Shown one piece after another: positions 1-7,369 of a stretch of DNA of 21,604 nt. The position numbers and the translations under genes were made by a program. The notes under the pieces were generated by a model, which was given only the letters and a program-made list of their open reading frames with translations, ran no database searches and was not told the origin of the DNA. Origin of the DNA: Euprymna scolopes (lineage: Eukaryota; Mollusca; Cephalopoda; Sepiida; Sepiolidae); the NCBI GenBank assembly GCA_024364805.1, contig CM044519.1, positions 57,006,057 through 57,027,660 of the forward strand, in the 5' to 3' direction. Within the stretch, counting starts at the first letter, position 1; the number at the start of each line of letters is the position of its first letter.

Positions 1-1060
1 TGTTATTTTGCACAAATGGAAGTTTATTATATATTGTGTTGAGTGTGAGGTCCTGTTGTACTAGCTTGTAATCATTTTTCTGGCGTTGTGTAGGGATTTT
101 TAGTGTTATTATTAGAGTCAAATACCATAGGTATTCATGTGGATGTTTTTTTCGCTATGTACATTAGTAGATAATGTCTGCTAATATGTGATGGCTTGTT
201 TTATTTTGAGTGGATAGTTGGTGTGGAGAAAGTGATTGATTAAAATGCCTACCTGTGCATCATAATTGGATGAGTTTGTAAAGATCCTTTTAATGTGCAG
301 GCATTGACTGTATATGATGATTTTTTATTGTGATTAGGTGGCAGCTCTGAAAATGTAGGTGACTGTGTCTATTGATGGGTTTGGTGTAAAATGATGTGGT
401 GATATAATTATTGGAAATGTTAATCAGTACATCTAAAAAGGGAATGTGTGTGGTGGAGTGTTCAATAGTGAACTATATACTGTTATGACAGGTGATATGT
501 TGCTAGAAGTTCATCAGTGTCTCTTCGCCATATGGCCAAATGGCAAAGATGTAATCTATGTATCTGTAGTCGTGTAATGGTTTGAGGTGGTATGTGTGTA
601 TGTATTTCTGTTCGAATGTGTGCATAAAGATGTTGGCATAGTTGGGAGCTATTTTCGTTCCCATGGCTGTCTTTTATTTGTAAAAAGTGTTGGTTGTTGA
701 ATGTAAAGATTTTATGTATTAAAATGAACTCTATAATATTGCATATGTCTGTGATATTAGTGTCTTGTAAGTTCTGAGTGTGTAAAAAACTCCTGCACAT
801 GGATATTCCTTCCTTGTGTGGAATAATTCAATAGAGTCAGGATACATTCATCAAGACGAGAATTGTGTTGTTTAGTAAGTTACTGACATTGTGCAGGACC
901 CATAAGAAATGTGTAGTGTCTTTAAGATAACTGGGGATGTTTGGCAGCAGGAGGTTGAGGATACTGTCTATATATCCCAAGATCTTTGCTATGAGGTTCC
1001 AATGCCTGAAACGATAGGTCTACCAGGTGGTAATATTTTGAAAGCCTTAGCCATGCAGTA
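1..1060 (-). mobile_element. Penelope-like element, reverse transcriptase region (broken)
   Basis: Read on the minus strand, this stretch carries the landmarks of a Penelope-like retroelement RT in the right order. Around 1020-1000 is a GRPIVSGIGT-like motif. Near 900 is a segment like the family's SYLKDTTHFL. At about 665-610 is TAMGTKIAPNYANIFM. At about 560-525 is YRYIDYIFAIW, the catalytic-box region, where the family has YIDD. At about 440-410 comes HIPFLDVLI. The RT thumb and linker continue to the left window edge (FDSNNNTKNPY near 110). The order and wording are established for Penelope-like RTs. No GIY-YIG endonuclease is visible; it would lie to the left of the window. Several frame breaks show an inactive old copy. 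The right boundary is approximate, because a TA tract follows. I am fairly sure of the family and unsure of the subfamily. Confidence 0.8.
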
Positions 1061-1087
1061 TGTGTCTGAAGGTTTGTTAATCAATAC

Positions 1088-1094
<7 letters not shown>

Positions 1095-1168
<74 letters not shown>
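1095..1168. repeat. (TA)37 microsatellite
   Basis: A pure TA dinucleotide run of 74 bases lies between the Penelope-like RT region and the first LINE 3' end. It has no interruptions, which suggests recent expansion. An apparent ORF through it, with a long Tyr-Ile run, is an artefact of the repeat. Confidence 0.98.
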
Positions 1169-1169
<1 letters not shown>

Positions 1170-1189
1170 TTATCAAATGAAAGAATGAC

Positions 1190-1740
1190 AAAGTCTATTC
1201 ATATACTCTTCACTCCACATGGCATAACACTGGTTGATGTCATGCAGCATGTATTTGTGCATGGTGCTTCATGCTGCAGAAAAAAAAAACCCACATTTAA
1301 TGCAAGAATAATTTTTTATATTTTTAAAATTATACTTTAGTTTGAAGAGATTTGAACTAAGATTTGATTCTGTTGTGCATTAAACATCCGAGAGCTCTTT
1401 TGAGAATAGATGCTGACTTTTTAAGGGCTGCTATTTGTACTTTGTTTGAGTTTGGTTTTCGAAGGATTAAGTCTAAGTATCTTTTGAAGATTATTTTTGT
1501 TAGCTCAGTTGCCACCAGACAGTTACCACAATCAATATAATGCCTGTCTTTAGGGACCATGTCATTTTCAAGTAATTCTTCAGGTCCTGATGTTTTTTTA
1601 GTTAGGCTCTATTAATGCCATAATACTTTGGGACATTGATGAGAGCAGTCCTTTCAGGTCTGTTGCTGATGACACTATTAGGTTGTATGGCCTGGTTTGT
1701 GATACATGGATTTGCTTGTCTTGCTGCAACACAGAACTTA
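1190..1740 (-). mobile_element. LINE 3' end, copy 1 (RT C-terminal tail plus 3' UTR)
   Basis: On the minus strand, positions about 1690-1357 encode the C-terminal tail of a non-LTR retrotransposon polyprotein. There is a stretch resembling the family's KPDIV...LIDxxVP segment (NQAIQPNSVISNRPERTALINV). It is followed by a KxQDLKNYLKMTWSLKTG-like segment, then IILIVVTV (family: VIPVVIGALG), and finally AALKKSASILKRALG (family: IALLGTAHILRKVLSI). At least two frame changes and a stop break it. Positions 1190-1340 would be the 3' UTR: a motif near 1290 (aaacccacatttaatgcaag) recurs near 1905 in the next copy. This tail is typical of the RT lineage with a DDLKLY catalytic box; R4/NeSL-like is my best guess. 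It is 5'-truncated, as most LINE insertions are. Confidence 0.7.
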
Positions 1741-1799
1741 TGTATTTCCATTTTATATACATACTCGTATATATAATGTAATAGCTATCCCATGGAAGA

Positions 1800-2060
1800 T
1801 ATTATGATTAGACATCACGTTGTTGATACTCCACACTTCCAAAAGACAGAAGCAGCAATTGTTGACATTGTTTAACATGGGTTTGCACATGTTGTTTCAA
1901 AGGTAAAACCCACATTCATTGAAGGAATAACGTTTTCACTTTTTTTTCATCCACTTCTCATACATTCCAACTGAGAAATCTTTTAAAGATTATAACCAGT
2001 CTTTTAAGTGCAATTTTTGAATCTATCTTGCACTTGGTTCACCAAGTATATTTGTACTTC
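1800..2060 (-). mobile_element. LINE 3' end, copy 2 (last codons plus 3' UTR)
   Basis: Positions about 1960-2060 match 2640-2745 base for base over long stretches. Both have the minus-strand words for the end of the LINE tail: ctatcttgcacttggttcaccaagtatatttg here against ctctcttgcacttggttcgctaagtatatttg there, given here only to mark the match. Both then run through an AT-rich segment ending in an attcca motif. The left part (1800-1960) holds the cccacattcattgaaggaataa motif also seen in copy 1. It is a heavily 5'-truncated minus-strand insertion with little coding sequence left. I see nothing else between 1740 and 1800 apart from short TA-rich sequence. Confidence 0.6.
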
Positions 2061-2084
2061 TCTCTCTTGTGTTTCATTTTATTT

Positions 2085-2500
2085 CAGTCAAAGTTCTCAG
2101 AATTTAAGGGACCCTACTTTCTAGGGGTAACACCTGATCTCTATATGATACATAAATATTCAAATATTCCATTAAAGTTCTCCTTTACCTGTCAAACACT
2201 GAATTAGTAGAGTAGTTGAAAATATAAGTTTTACTTACCCCAATTGACCATTTAATTATGTTATAGTATAACTTTGTTGTGATCTTTTGATTTTACTTGA
2301 TTCCAAGACGAGATTTCTTCTTGTTTGGTGAATTATCCAACTTCGTGCTGTAACTTGAGGTAACATCACTTGGAGAAGGTGCATCATTTCTCGTAAAAGC
2401 CATGGTTAGCTATACCAAGTAGATCCTATTTGGGGCACAAATACTATGTGATTTTGAATATTTGGTCAGAGTTTTTTTGTAGGGAAAAATATCCTCATGC
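2085..2500. repeat. Unclassified dispersed repeat, rearranged copy (partner at 5493-5830)
   Basis: Two blocks here match one continuous block at 5493-5830 on the same strand. Positions 2085-2300 share acctgatctct, ccattaaagttctc, attgacca.tta and atagtata with it. Positions 2400-2490 share the segment gat.ctatttgggg.....caatgt and the word tttttgtag followed by a purine run. In the partner the second block lies inside the first, so this copy is rearranged. There is no coding potential, terminal inverted repeat or poly-A that I can see. The remaining stretch 2500-2600 holds nothing I recognise. Confidence 0.6.
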
Positions 2501-2599
2501 CAGGTTGTCCTGACAAACCCCTGTGTAGATAGATCTTAAACACTTGAGAATGGTGTCTAGTAGGCATTTAACTTTTTTTAATTTTCTCATTAGTTTGAT

Positions 2600-3440
2600 C
2601 AAGCTGAGGATGGGGCATCTTACTGGATGCCAAACATTCACCCGCAATTTATATATTCCAAGAGATTATTTTAAGATTCTTACCATCCCTTTGAGTGCAA
2701 TTGTTTAAATCTCTCTTGCACTTGGTTCGCTAAGTATATTTGCCAGGTAGTTTTTGAAATTCTTTTTGATGAGTCCAGTTGCTCCTATGATTACTGGAAT
2801 GATAGAGATCTTCCTAAGATTCCAGTTTCTTTTCATGTCATGCATAAGACCTTGGTATTTCATTATCTTTTTCCTCTCAACTCTGTTTAACCCAGCATCA
2901 TTGGGGATACTAACTTCTAATAAGGTTGCTTCCTTTCTCCTTGTTCCATATAATTATGTCAGGTCTTATGGCTCTATTTTTTAGGTACATAGCTGTATGG
3001 ATTACATAGTCCTAGTGGATGGTGTATGATTTATTTCTGATTGTTCTTTCTATGTTCTTAGTATGCTCAGGTGTGTCTTAAGTCAGAATTGAAAAAGCTG
3101 ACCCACACACGTTACATGTGATTGATCTCTCACTTGTGTGCGATTGCATGTTTTTCTTTTATGTTTTCAAACTCTGTCTCATTTTCTGATTCTGTCTCAG
3201 TTTTTGATTTTATCTTATTTGTAAGATAATCTTGTCCAAAATGCTTGGCCAGTTTCATGATGAATGTAGTTCTGCTGCCACTTGTTTCCTGTTGTTCGTG
3301 CACCACTTTGAGGCTTGGATTTTTGGAGCTAAGATATTGTCTAGTGCTCATGATAGTTACATGATGGTGATGGTCAATTTCTGAAAGACCCATACCTCCT
3401 GCTCCTCTGAACAGATACAGCCTAGGTAGACACTGGTTTC
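2600..3440 (-). mobile_element. LINE fragment, RT downstream domain and C-terminal tail
   Basis: On the minus strand, 3430-3160 reads RLYLFRGAGGMGLSEI and then a long conserved stretch (VTIMSTRQYL, NPSLKVVHEQQE, MKLAKHFGQDYL). This is the region just after the RT core of the LINE lineage whose copies keep RLYLPRxxGGRGL. After a break containing a zinc-finger fragment (3057-3150), positions 2985-2725 encode the tail: NRAIRPDIIIWNKEKGSN, a one-base frame change, LEVSIPNDAGLNRVERKK, KYQGLMHDMKRNWNLRK, ISIIPVIIGATGLIKKN and finally LSEPSAREI before a stop. The 3' UTR runs to about 2600. Residues such as KYQxL and IPVIIGAxG are diagnostic of this RT family. The copy is broken, with two or three frame changes or stops. 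Confidence 0.8.
3057..3150 (-). pseudogene. Decayed zinc-finger fragment, copy of finger 9 of the neighbouring C2H2 gene
   Basis: The minus strand reads MQSHTSERSI then TCNVCGSAFSIL. This matches the end of finger 8 and finger 9 of the ORF at 4282-5121 (IRSHTGEKLF, ICKICGSAFSIN). Nucleotide matches include gtcagaatt, gaaaaagctgaccc and the final ATACTAAG, after which similarity stops abruptly. Both zinc cysteines survive. The helix and the histidine pair are lost to small deletions and a frame change, so it cannot make a finger. It sits between LINE coding segments. It may have arrived by duplication of the zinc-finger locus followed by LINE insertion, or by LINE-linked transfer; the sequence does not decide between these. 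Confidence 0.85.
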
Positions 3441-4338
3441 AATATATTCTTAGTATGTGTTCAGGTTTGTCTTGAAGGCATTGGTAATCAATCCCTGATC
3501 TTGAGCAGCTATTATAACCCTCTCCTGGCCTGGAGGGCTCCCCTTTGAGCCAGTCCAAGGAACCTTCTTTGTCTATTTATTCCTGGGAGAGTTCCTCCAG
3601 AAAATACTATGCATGCTGATGTTGGCACCACTCGTCAAGGTTCCTCTTTTAAAAGGTCTTGGTATATTTCTGCTGGCTCTTTCTTGCTATTTTTGTGTGT
3701 TTGGTGTTTCAACCTCACCTATGAAACAGCCCTGTCCAAAATTCTTGGCCAGCTGGGTGACTTATATAGTTCTGCTGGCTCTTGTCTCTTGGTGTTCATA
3801 TATCTCTCCCCTGGGCACTAGGCAAGTACAGCCTTGCTAGACACTAGTTTCTGTATTACTATGAAGTGTTAGCATTTTTTGTGTCTTTACATCTAGCCTG
3901 TTGATGTGTTGTGGCCGATTAATGATGCCAAAACTGGGTTATTATTAGCATGGGAAGTTGGTTAATGGCAGTTATTTTATTCTTATTAGTAAGCTGTGTT
4001 GTACAGATCTTCCTCATATGGTGTACATATTTTTTGCCAATCTTCTCTCTCATCTTGGCAAGTTGTATGCTGTTGTTTCCTTCAATGCTAAGGTATTTCT
4101 AGGGTTCATACTCTTTTAGATCTTTGATATCAGTGTTTCCATCTAGATGCATATTCTCTGTGTGGGTCTTCTTCACAGCTCTGAGTGTACACTTGGCACA
4201 TTTATCTAGGCCAAACTTCATTCTGATGTCATTGGCAGAAGCTGGTGTGGGTCAGTGTCTGAGCCTGTATACAACTTAAGATCATCCATGGAGAGTAGAT
4301 GAGTCACTCTCTTGCTTGGATCTCGACGGCAGCTCTGA
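3441..4338 (-). mobile_element. LINE fragment starting at the RT catalytic box, fused to the zinc-finger ORF
   Basis: On the minus strand this begins with ELPSRSK, then RVTHLLSMDDLKLYTGSDTD at about 4320-4255. The MDD is RT motif C of a non-LTR retrotransposon. Downstream come conserved pieces of the same polyprotein: FGLDKCAKCT-like words near 4210, KTHTENMHLDGNTD-like near 4160, AKMREKIGKKYVHH-like near 4040, NKITAINQLP near 3970, and CLARLYLPSAQG near 3830. Near 3560 is DKEGSLDWLKGE, the family's EWLKxGxLxPE site, and then the AAQDQ-like segment near 3500. Multiple frame changes and stops make it non-functional. It is 5'-truncated exactly at the last finger of the zinc-finger ORF and has the same orientation. 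Two pieces share homology (3234-3312 with 3735-3813), so at least two insertions of one family lie head to tail. Confidence 0.85.
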
Positions 4339-5121
4339 CTTAGTATGTGTTCGGGTGTGTCTTTTTAAGTCAGAATTAATTGAAAAAGCTGACCCACATA
4401 TTTTGCATATGAATAGTTTTTCACCTGTGTGTGATCGTATGTGTTTTTTTAATGCTTGACTGTCAGAAAATGCTGATTCACAGATTTTACATGGATATGG
4501 TTTTTCACGAGTGTGTGTTCGCAGATGCTTTTTAAAATTAGAATTATCCGAAAACGAAGACTGACACTCAATACAAAAATAAGGTTTTTCACCAGTGTGT
4601 TTTCTCATATGTTTTTTTAGGCTAGAATTTTGTGAAAATGCAGATGGACAGATTTGACAAGAATATGGCTTTTCACCCGTGTGTGTTCGAATATGTTTTT
4701 TTAAATTTGTATTCAGTGCAAAGGAATAGCCACAAATTTGACAGGAATAAGGTTTTTCACCCGTATGTGTTCGCACATGTTCTTTTAAATGACAATTGTT
4801 TGCAAATGCATTCCCGCAAATGTTGCATGTGTGTGGCTTTTCCCCAGTGTGTGTTCGCATGTGTCGTTTTAGACGCGAAAGAATCGAAAATGAAGATCCA
4901 CAAATTTGACAAGAAAAAGGTTTATCGCCTGTATGTGCTCGAACATGTTCTTTTAAATTGGATTTCTGTGAAAAACAATAACCACAAATTTGACAAGAAT
5001 ATGGTTTTTCTCCAGTATGTGTTCGTAGATGTTCCTTTAAATGACAATTATTTGAAAATGCATAACCACATATTTGACAAGAATACCGTCTTTCTCCAGT
5101 CGGCATTGTTTTTCTTTGCAT
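4282..5121 (-). CDS. Nine-finger C2H2 zinc-finger protein, single exon
   Basis: An intact 279-residue ORF on the minus strand holds nine tandem C2H2 fingers at a strict 28-residue period: residues 13-35, 41-63, 69-91, 97-119, 125-147, 153-175, 181-203, 209-231 and 237-259. All Cys and His ligands are present in the CX2CX12HX3H spacing. Linkers are mostly TGEKPY, with variants TGDKPF, TREKPY and TGEKLF. Such arrays bind DNA in the nucleus; the target is unknown. Predicted contact residues (-1,2,3,6) are NCHE, QSNE, ISRR, NCHE, LTNK, QSSK, DSNK, DQAK and ISDR, with fingers 1 and 4 sharing the same helix. There is no KRAB, BTB or ZAD domain. An in-frame stop lies 18 bases upstream of Met1, and Met6 is an alternative start. 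The N-terminus begins inside a linker-like TGERRY, so an upstream spliced exon is possible. Residues 262-279 and the stop derive from LINE sequence. Confidence 0.93.
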   Translation of the reverse strand: MQRKTMPTGERRYSCQICGYAFSNNCHLKEHLRTHTGEKPYSCQICGYCFSQKSNLKEHVRAHTGDKPFSCQICGSSFSILSRLKRHMRTHTGEKPHTCNICGNAFANNCHLKEHVRTHTGEKPYSCQICGYSFALNTNLKKHIRTHTGEKPYSCQICPSAFSQNSSLKKHMRKHTGEKPYFCIECQSSFSDNSNFKKHLRTHTREKPYPCKICESAFSDSQALKKHIRSHTGEKLFICKICGSAFSINSDLKRHTRTHTKSELPSRSKQESDSSTLHG

Positions 5122-5352
5122 GAAAATTAAGAATATTTAGACACACAACTTGCCAAATTGTCTTTTTATCAGTGTCTTCTTAAAATAAAGATACACATAA
5201 ATGGTTTATTTGTAAGGCTGCATATTTTTGCATAAAAATTAGGTGAATATATTTATGAACACATCTTGCCAAAATATGGCTTTTATGAAGTGTGTTTTCT
5301 TAAAATTTGGATACACATAAATGCTTACTTTTGTAAGACTGCAAAATTGTTG
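5118..5352 (-). repeat. Diverged tandem duplication upstream of the zinc-finger ORF
   Basis: Two copies of a segment of about 112 bases lie side by side, roughly 5118-5229 and 5230-5343. Shared words include cttgccaaa, ttcttaaaat, gatacacataaatg and tgtaag.ctgca, in the same order. The near copy begins at the complement of the zinc-finger start codon (gcatgaaaatta), and the far copy begins with gcataaaaatta. The duplication therefore covers the 5' leader or intron end of the gene. It could duplicate promoter or splice signals; I see no TATA box or clear polypyrimidine acceptor. Confidence 0.75.
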
Positions 5353-5492
5353 TCAGTAAATATTCAAAACCAAGGTATGAATAAGTATCAGTGATTTGTT
5401 TTAGTGTAGTAAGCACCATTGCAATCAAGGATAAGACTAATTGTATGACTCTTCCATGCTGAAAAGCAATTATACATTGTTTTCTTTTTACT
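5353..5492. other. Unannotated AT-rich spacer
   Basis: I see no ORF, RNA or repeat that I recognise between the tandem duplication and the dispersed repeat. By position it could be upstream sequence or an intron of the zinc-finger gene. Confidence 0.5.
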
Positions 5493-5830
5493 TCAGTTTA
5501 AATTCTAAAAAATCCTGGGGCTCCTTTCTGGGGCAAATACCTGATCTCTTTTTTCCTCATATGACCTAGTGGTATTAGGCATACTAAAGGATATTATCTG
5601 GGCTGCAAGGACAATGTTATTTTAAATATTTAATCAAAGTTTTCTTGTAGAGGAAGTATCTATATGAGTTACATAGATATTCGAGTATCCATTAAAGTTC
5701 TCTTGTATCTCTCAAATGTTGAGCTAGCATATGCATAAAGAACATTATTTTGTTTTTTTCCTCTATTGACCAGTTAACCATAATATAGTATATCGTTCTT
5801 GTGGTATATTTTTGTTTTCCTGTATATTTT
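5493..5830. repeat. Unclassified dispersed repeat, continuous copy (partner at 2085-2500)
   Basis: This is the longer, uninterrupted form of the repeat. It contains acctgatctct at about 5560, the gggctgcaaggacaatgt block at about 5605, the ttttcttgtagagg block at about 5640, ccattaaagttctc at about 5690 and ctattgaccagttaacca at about 5765. Only the left copy's first and second blocks recur elsewhere in the window. There are no recognisable ends. It could be an unknown non-autonomous element or an old segmental duplication that travels with zinc-finger loci. Confidence 0.6.
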
Positions 5831-6160
5831 CAAATAACATTTTAACAAATTCCACGGAGAGGAAAATTTCTCAACTGTAGACATCGATTTGATGTTTACT
5901 TATTTTCAAATTTTATAACAGTTATCTGTGAATAAAAAAGAAATATTATTAAACAAATCTTGCATTAAAAAATTGACATATGCCATAACCAATTAATTTT
6001 TTTAATTGAATAAATAGTATTCTCTTTGAGCTTGATAATTAAAACATGTTATGTCAAATAACTTAATACAGCCTGATATACTACTGCAATCTATTTGGCA
6101 TTTATACTACTTCAATCTATATATTACTTTTATTATAAGAATCCTTTTGAGATGGGCAGT
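5831..6160. other. AT-rich spacer with a short 26-base near-duplicate
   Basis: No gene is visible. At about 6076-6130 a short unit (tactactgcaatctattt..) is followed by a diverged second copy (tactacttcaatctatat..). The remainder is very AT-rich with no recognised motif. Confidence 0.5.
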
Positions 6161-6164
6161 TTAT

Positions 6165-6262
6165 ACATTTATTTATTTGTTGACTCATCTTCTAGTTGTT
6201 GTTTCACAACGTTTCGACTAACTTATCCTCTGGCCTTCATCAGGTAGCCCTCTGGAGCCCAT
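6165..6262 (-). repeat. Interspersed repeat end with a degenerate hammerhead-like motif
   Basis: The minus strand carries CTGATGA (complement of 6237-6243), then 20 bases, then CGAAAC (complement of 6211-6216). A five-pair hairpin follows, with arms gttgt at 6198-6202 and acaac at 6206-6210. CUGAUGA...GAAA plus a short stem III is the layout of hammerhead ribozymes, which are known in the terminal repeats of Penelope-like elements. Here the pairing expected for stem II is weak and the bases needed before the cleavage site are not convincing. It is at best a decayed ribozyme, or a chance resemblance in an unclassified repeat. A related word (tagaagatgag...caaataaata) occurs on the plus strand near 10726. 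Confidence 0.35.
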
Positions 6263-6413
6263 GGCACAGTAGATAAAGATGTTGAAGCTCTATGGTTCCA
6301 GGTGAACATTGTCTGAAGATAGTGGTTTCAATCCTATTCAAAGCCGGGCAGAGGCTTAGGTGGCAAAAAAAAAAACAAAAAACAAAAAACTTTTTCCTCT
6401 AAAAAAAAAAAAA
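6255..6413 (+). mobile_element. tRNA-derived SINE-like sequence with A-rich tail
   Basis: An RNA polymerase III A-box-like word (tggcacagtag, 6262-6272) is followed 51 bases later by a B-box-like word (ggtttcaatcc, 6324-6334). The sequence then ends in an A-rich tail from 6365 interrupted by single C residues, with a second A13 run at 6401-6413. This is the layout of a tRNA-derived SINE, and such SINEs are abundant in octopus. The A-to-B distance is on the long side and I cannot fold a clean cloverleaf, so it is not a tRNA gene. Its right end directly abuts the Ty3/gypsy coding region. Confidence 0.5.
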
Positions 6414-6425
6414 GGAACATTCAAT

Positions 6426-7110
6426 ATGGCATCTTCCAACATTACACTGCCCATCCTGGACTGGATGAACGAAAATAAACACAAGGCATATAACGAATGG
6501 GTCGACTTACTTCATTATCAACAAAGTTGAAGAAAAATTGAAATACAATTACATTCTGCTGAGCACCGGACTAAAGGGTCGTGAACTATTAAAAACTGTC
6601 CAACTCACAAGCGAGCAAAAAGAAATATCCAAAAATATATTCATGGTGTTTGAAACCCATATGATTCAAAAACCAAACAAATGGGTTGAGCTCTTGGAAT
6701 TTTCATCAATGCGGCAGAACAAAGACACAGTGGACGACTACCTAGTCAGACTGAAAACTAAAGCCGACAGATGCGACTTCGGTAACAACAAAGACGAGCG
6801 CATTTGGAACAAATAATAAAAGGGCTTAGGAGTGCTGACGAAAGAAGAAACCTGATAGCTAAACCAGAATTAACTCTCAAATCAGCCATAGAAAACATCA
6901 GAGCATACAAAGCCACCACAAAAGACAATTCGCGGTACAAAGATGCCAATGAAGGGAATACCACGAGGTATCTCTAAAAAACAAACCCAGCTGCACGAGA
7001 TATGGAAAAATTCACAAAAAAAAGAAAGAAGAATGTTTTGCCTTCAACAAAACATGCAGGAGATCTAACGGGTTACACCACTTTGAACAGTACTGTTTAA
7101 CGAAGCTACA
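6426..7110 (+). pseudogene. Gypsy fossil 1, gag and zinc-knuckle region
   Basis: The region opens with a methionine followed by SSNITLPILDWMNEN, then capsid-like helical sequence (LLSTGLKGRELL, FETHMIQKPNKW, DTVDDYLVRLKTKADRC). At about 6990-7100 is a cysteine-histidine cluster of the CX3..H..CX..C and C..C..HHF..YC kind seen in this gypsy group. Role in the family: a nucleocapsid-forming protein. It is a fossil and no function is implied. Confidence 0.8.
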
Positions 7111-7369
7111 AGGTCGGAAGAACCAAAAAGTACTCCCAAATCAAGACAAGAGAATAGCTCATACAGAGCCAGGAAACAAACTCACCCAAATGGATTTAAC
7201 AAGCAACAAAGCTACAGAAAGAGAAAAATAAACTTAACAACCAAAGAAGGCGACAAATCTGACCAAGACGACGATGACATATACTTATACACAGTAAATG
7301 CGGACAATGACAAATGCAAAGAAATTTTCGACAATATAGACTGCGAAGACGCAGAAAATAAGAGACATA

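Noticed and set aside
909-1340. A 143-residue plus-strand ORF with a long Tyr-Ile run
   Set aside because: It is created by translation through the (TA)37 tract. The flanking sequence is Penelope-like RT and LINE 3' end on the opposite strand.
3609-3840. Two overlapping 70-75-residue plus-strand ORFs with hydrophobic stretches
   Set aside because: The minus strand carries LINE polyprotein words here (RLYLPSAQG, SLDWLKGE). The plus-strand frames are shadows.
4632-5123. A 163-residue plus-strand ORF opposite the zinc-finger gene
   Set aside because: It is the antisense shadow of the finger array. The periodic pattern comes from the repeated linker codons.
6262-6334. A true tRNA gene
   Set aside because: A-box and B-box-like words exist, but I could not fold a full cloverleaf and the unit ends in an A-rich tail, which fits a SINE.
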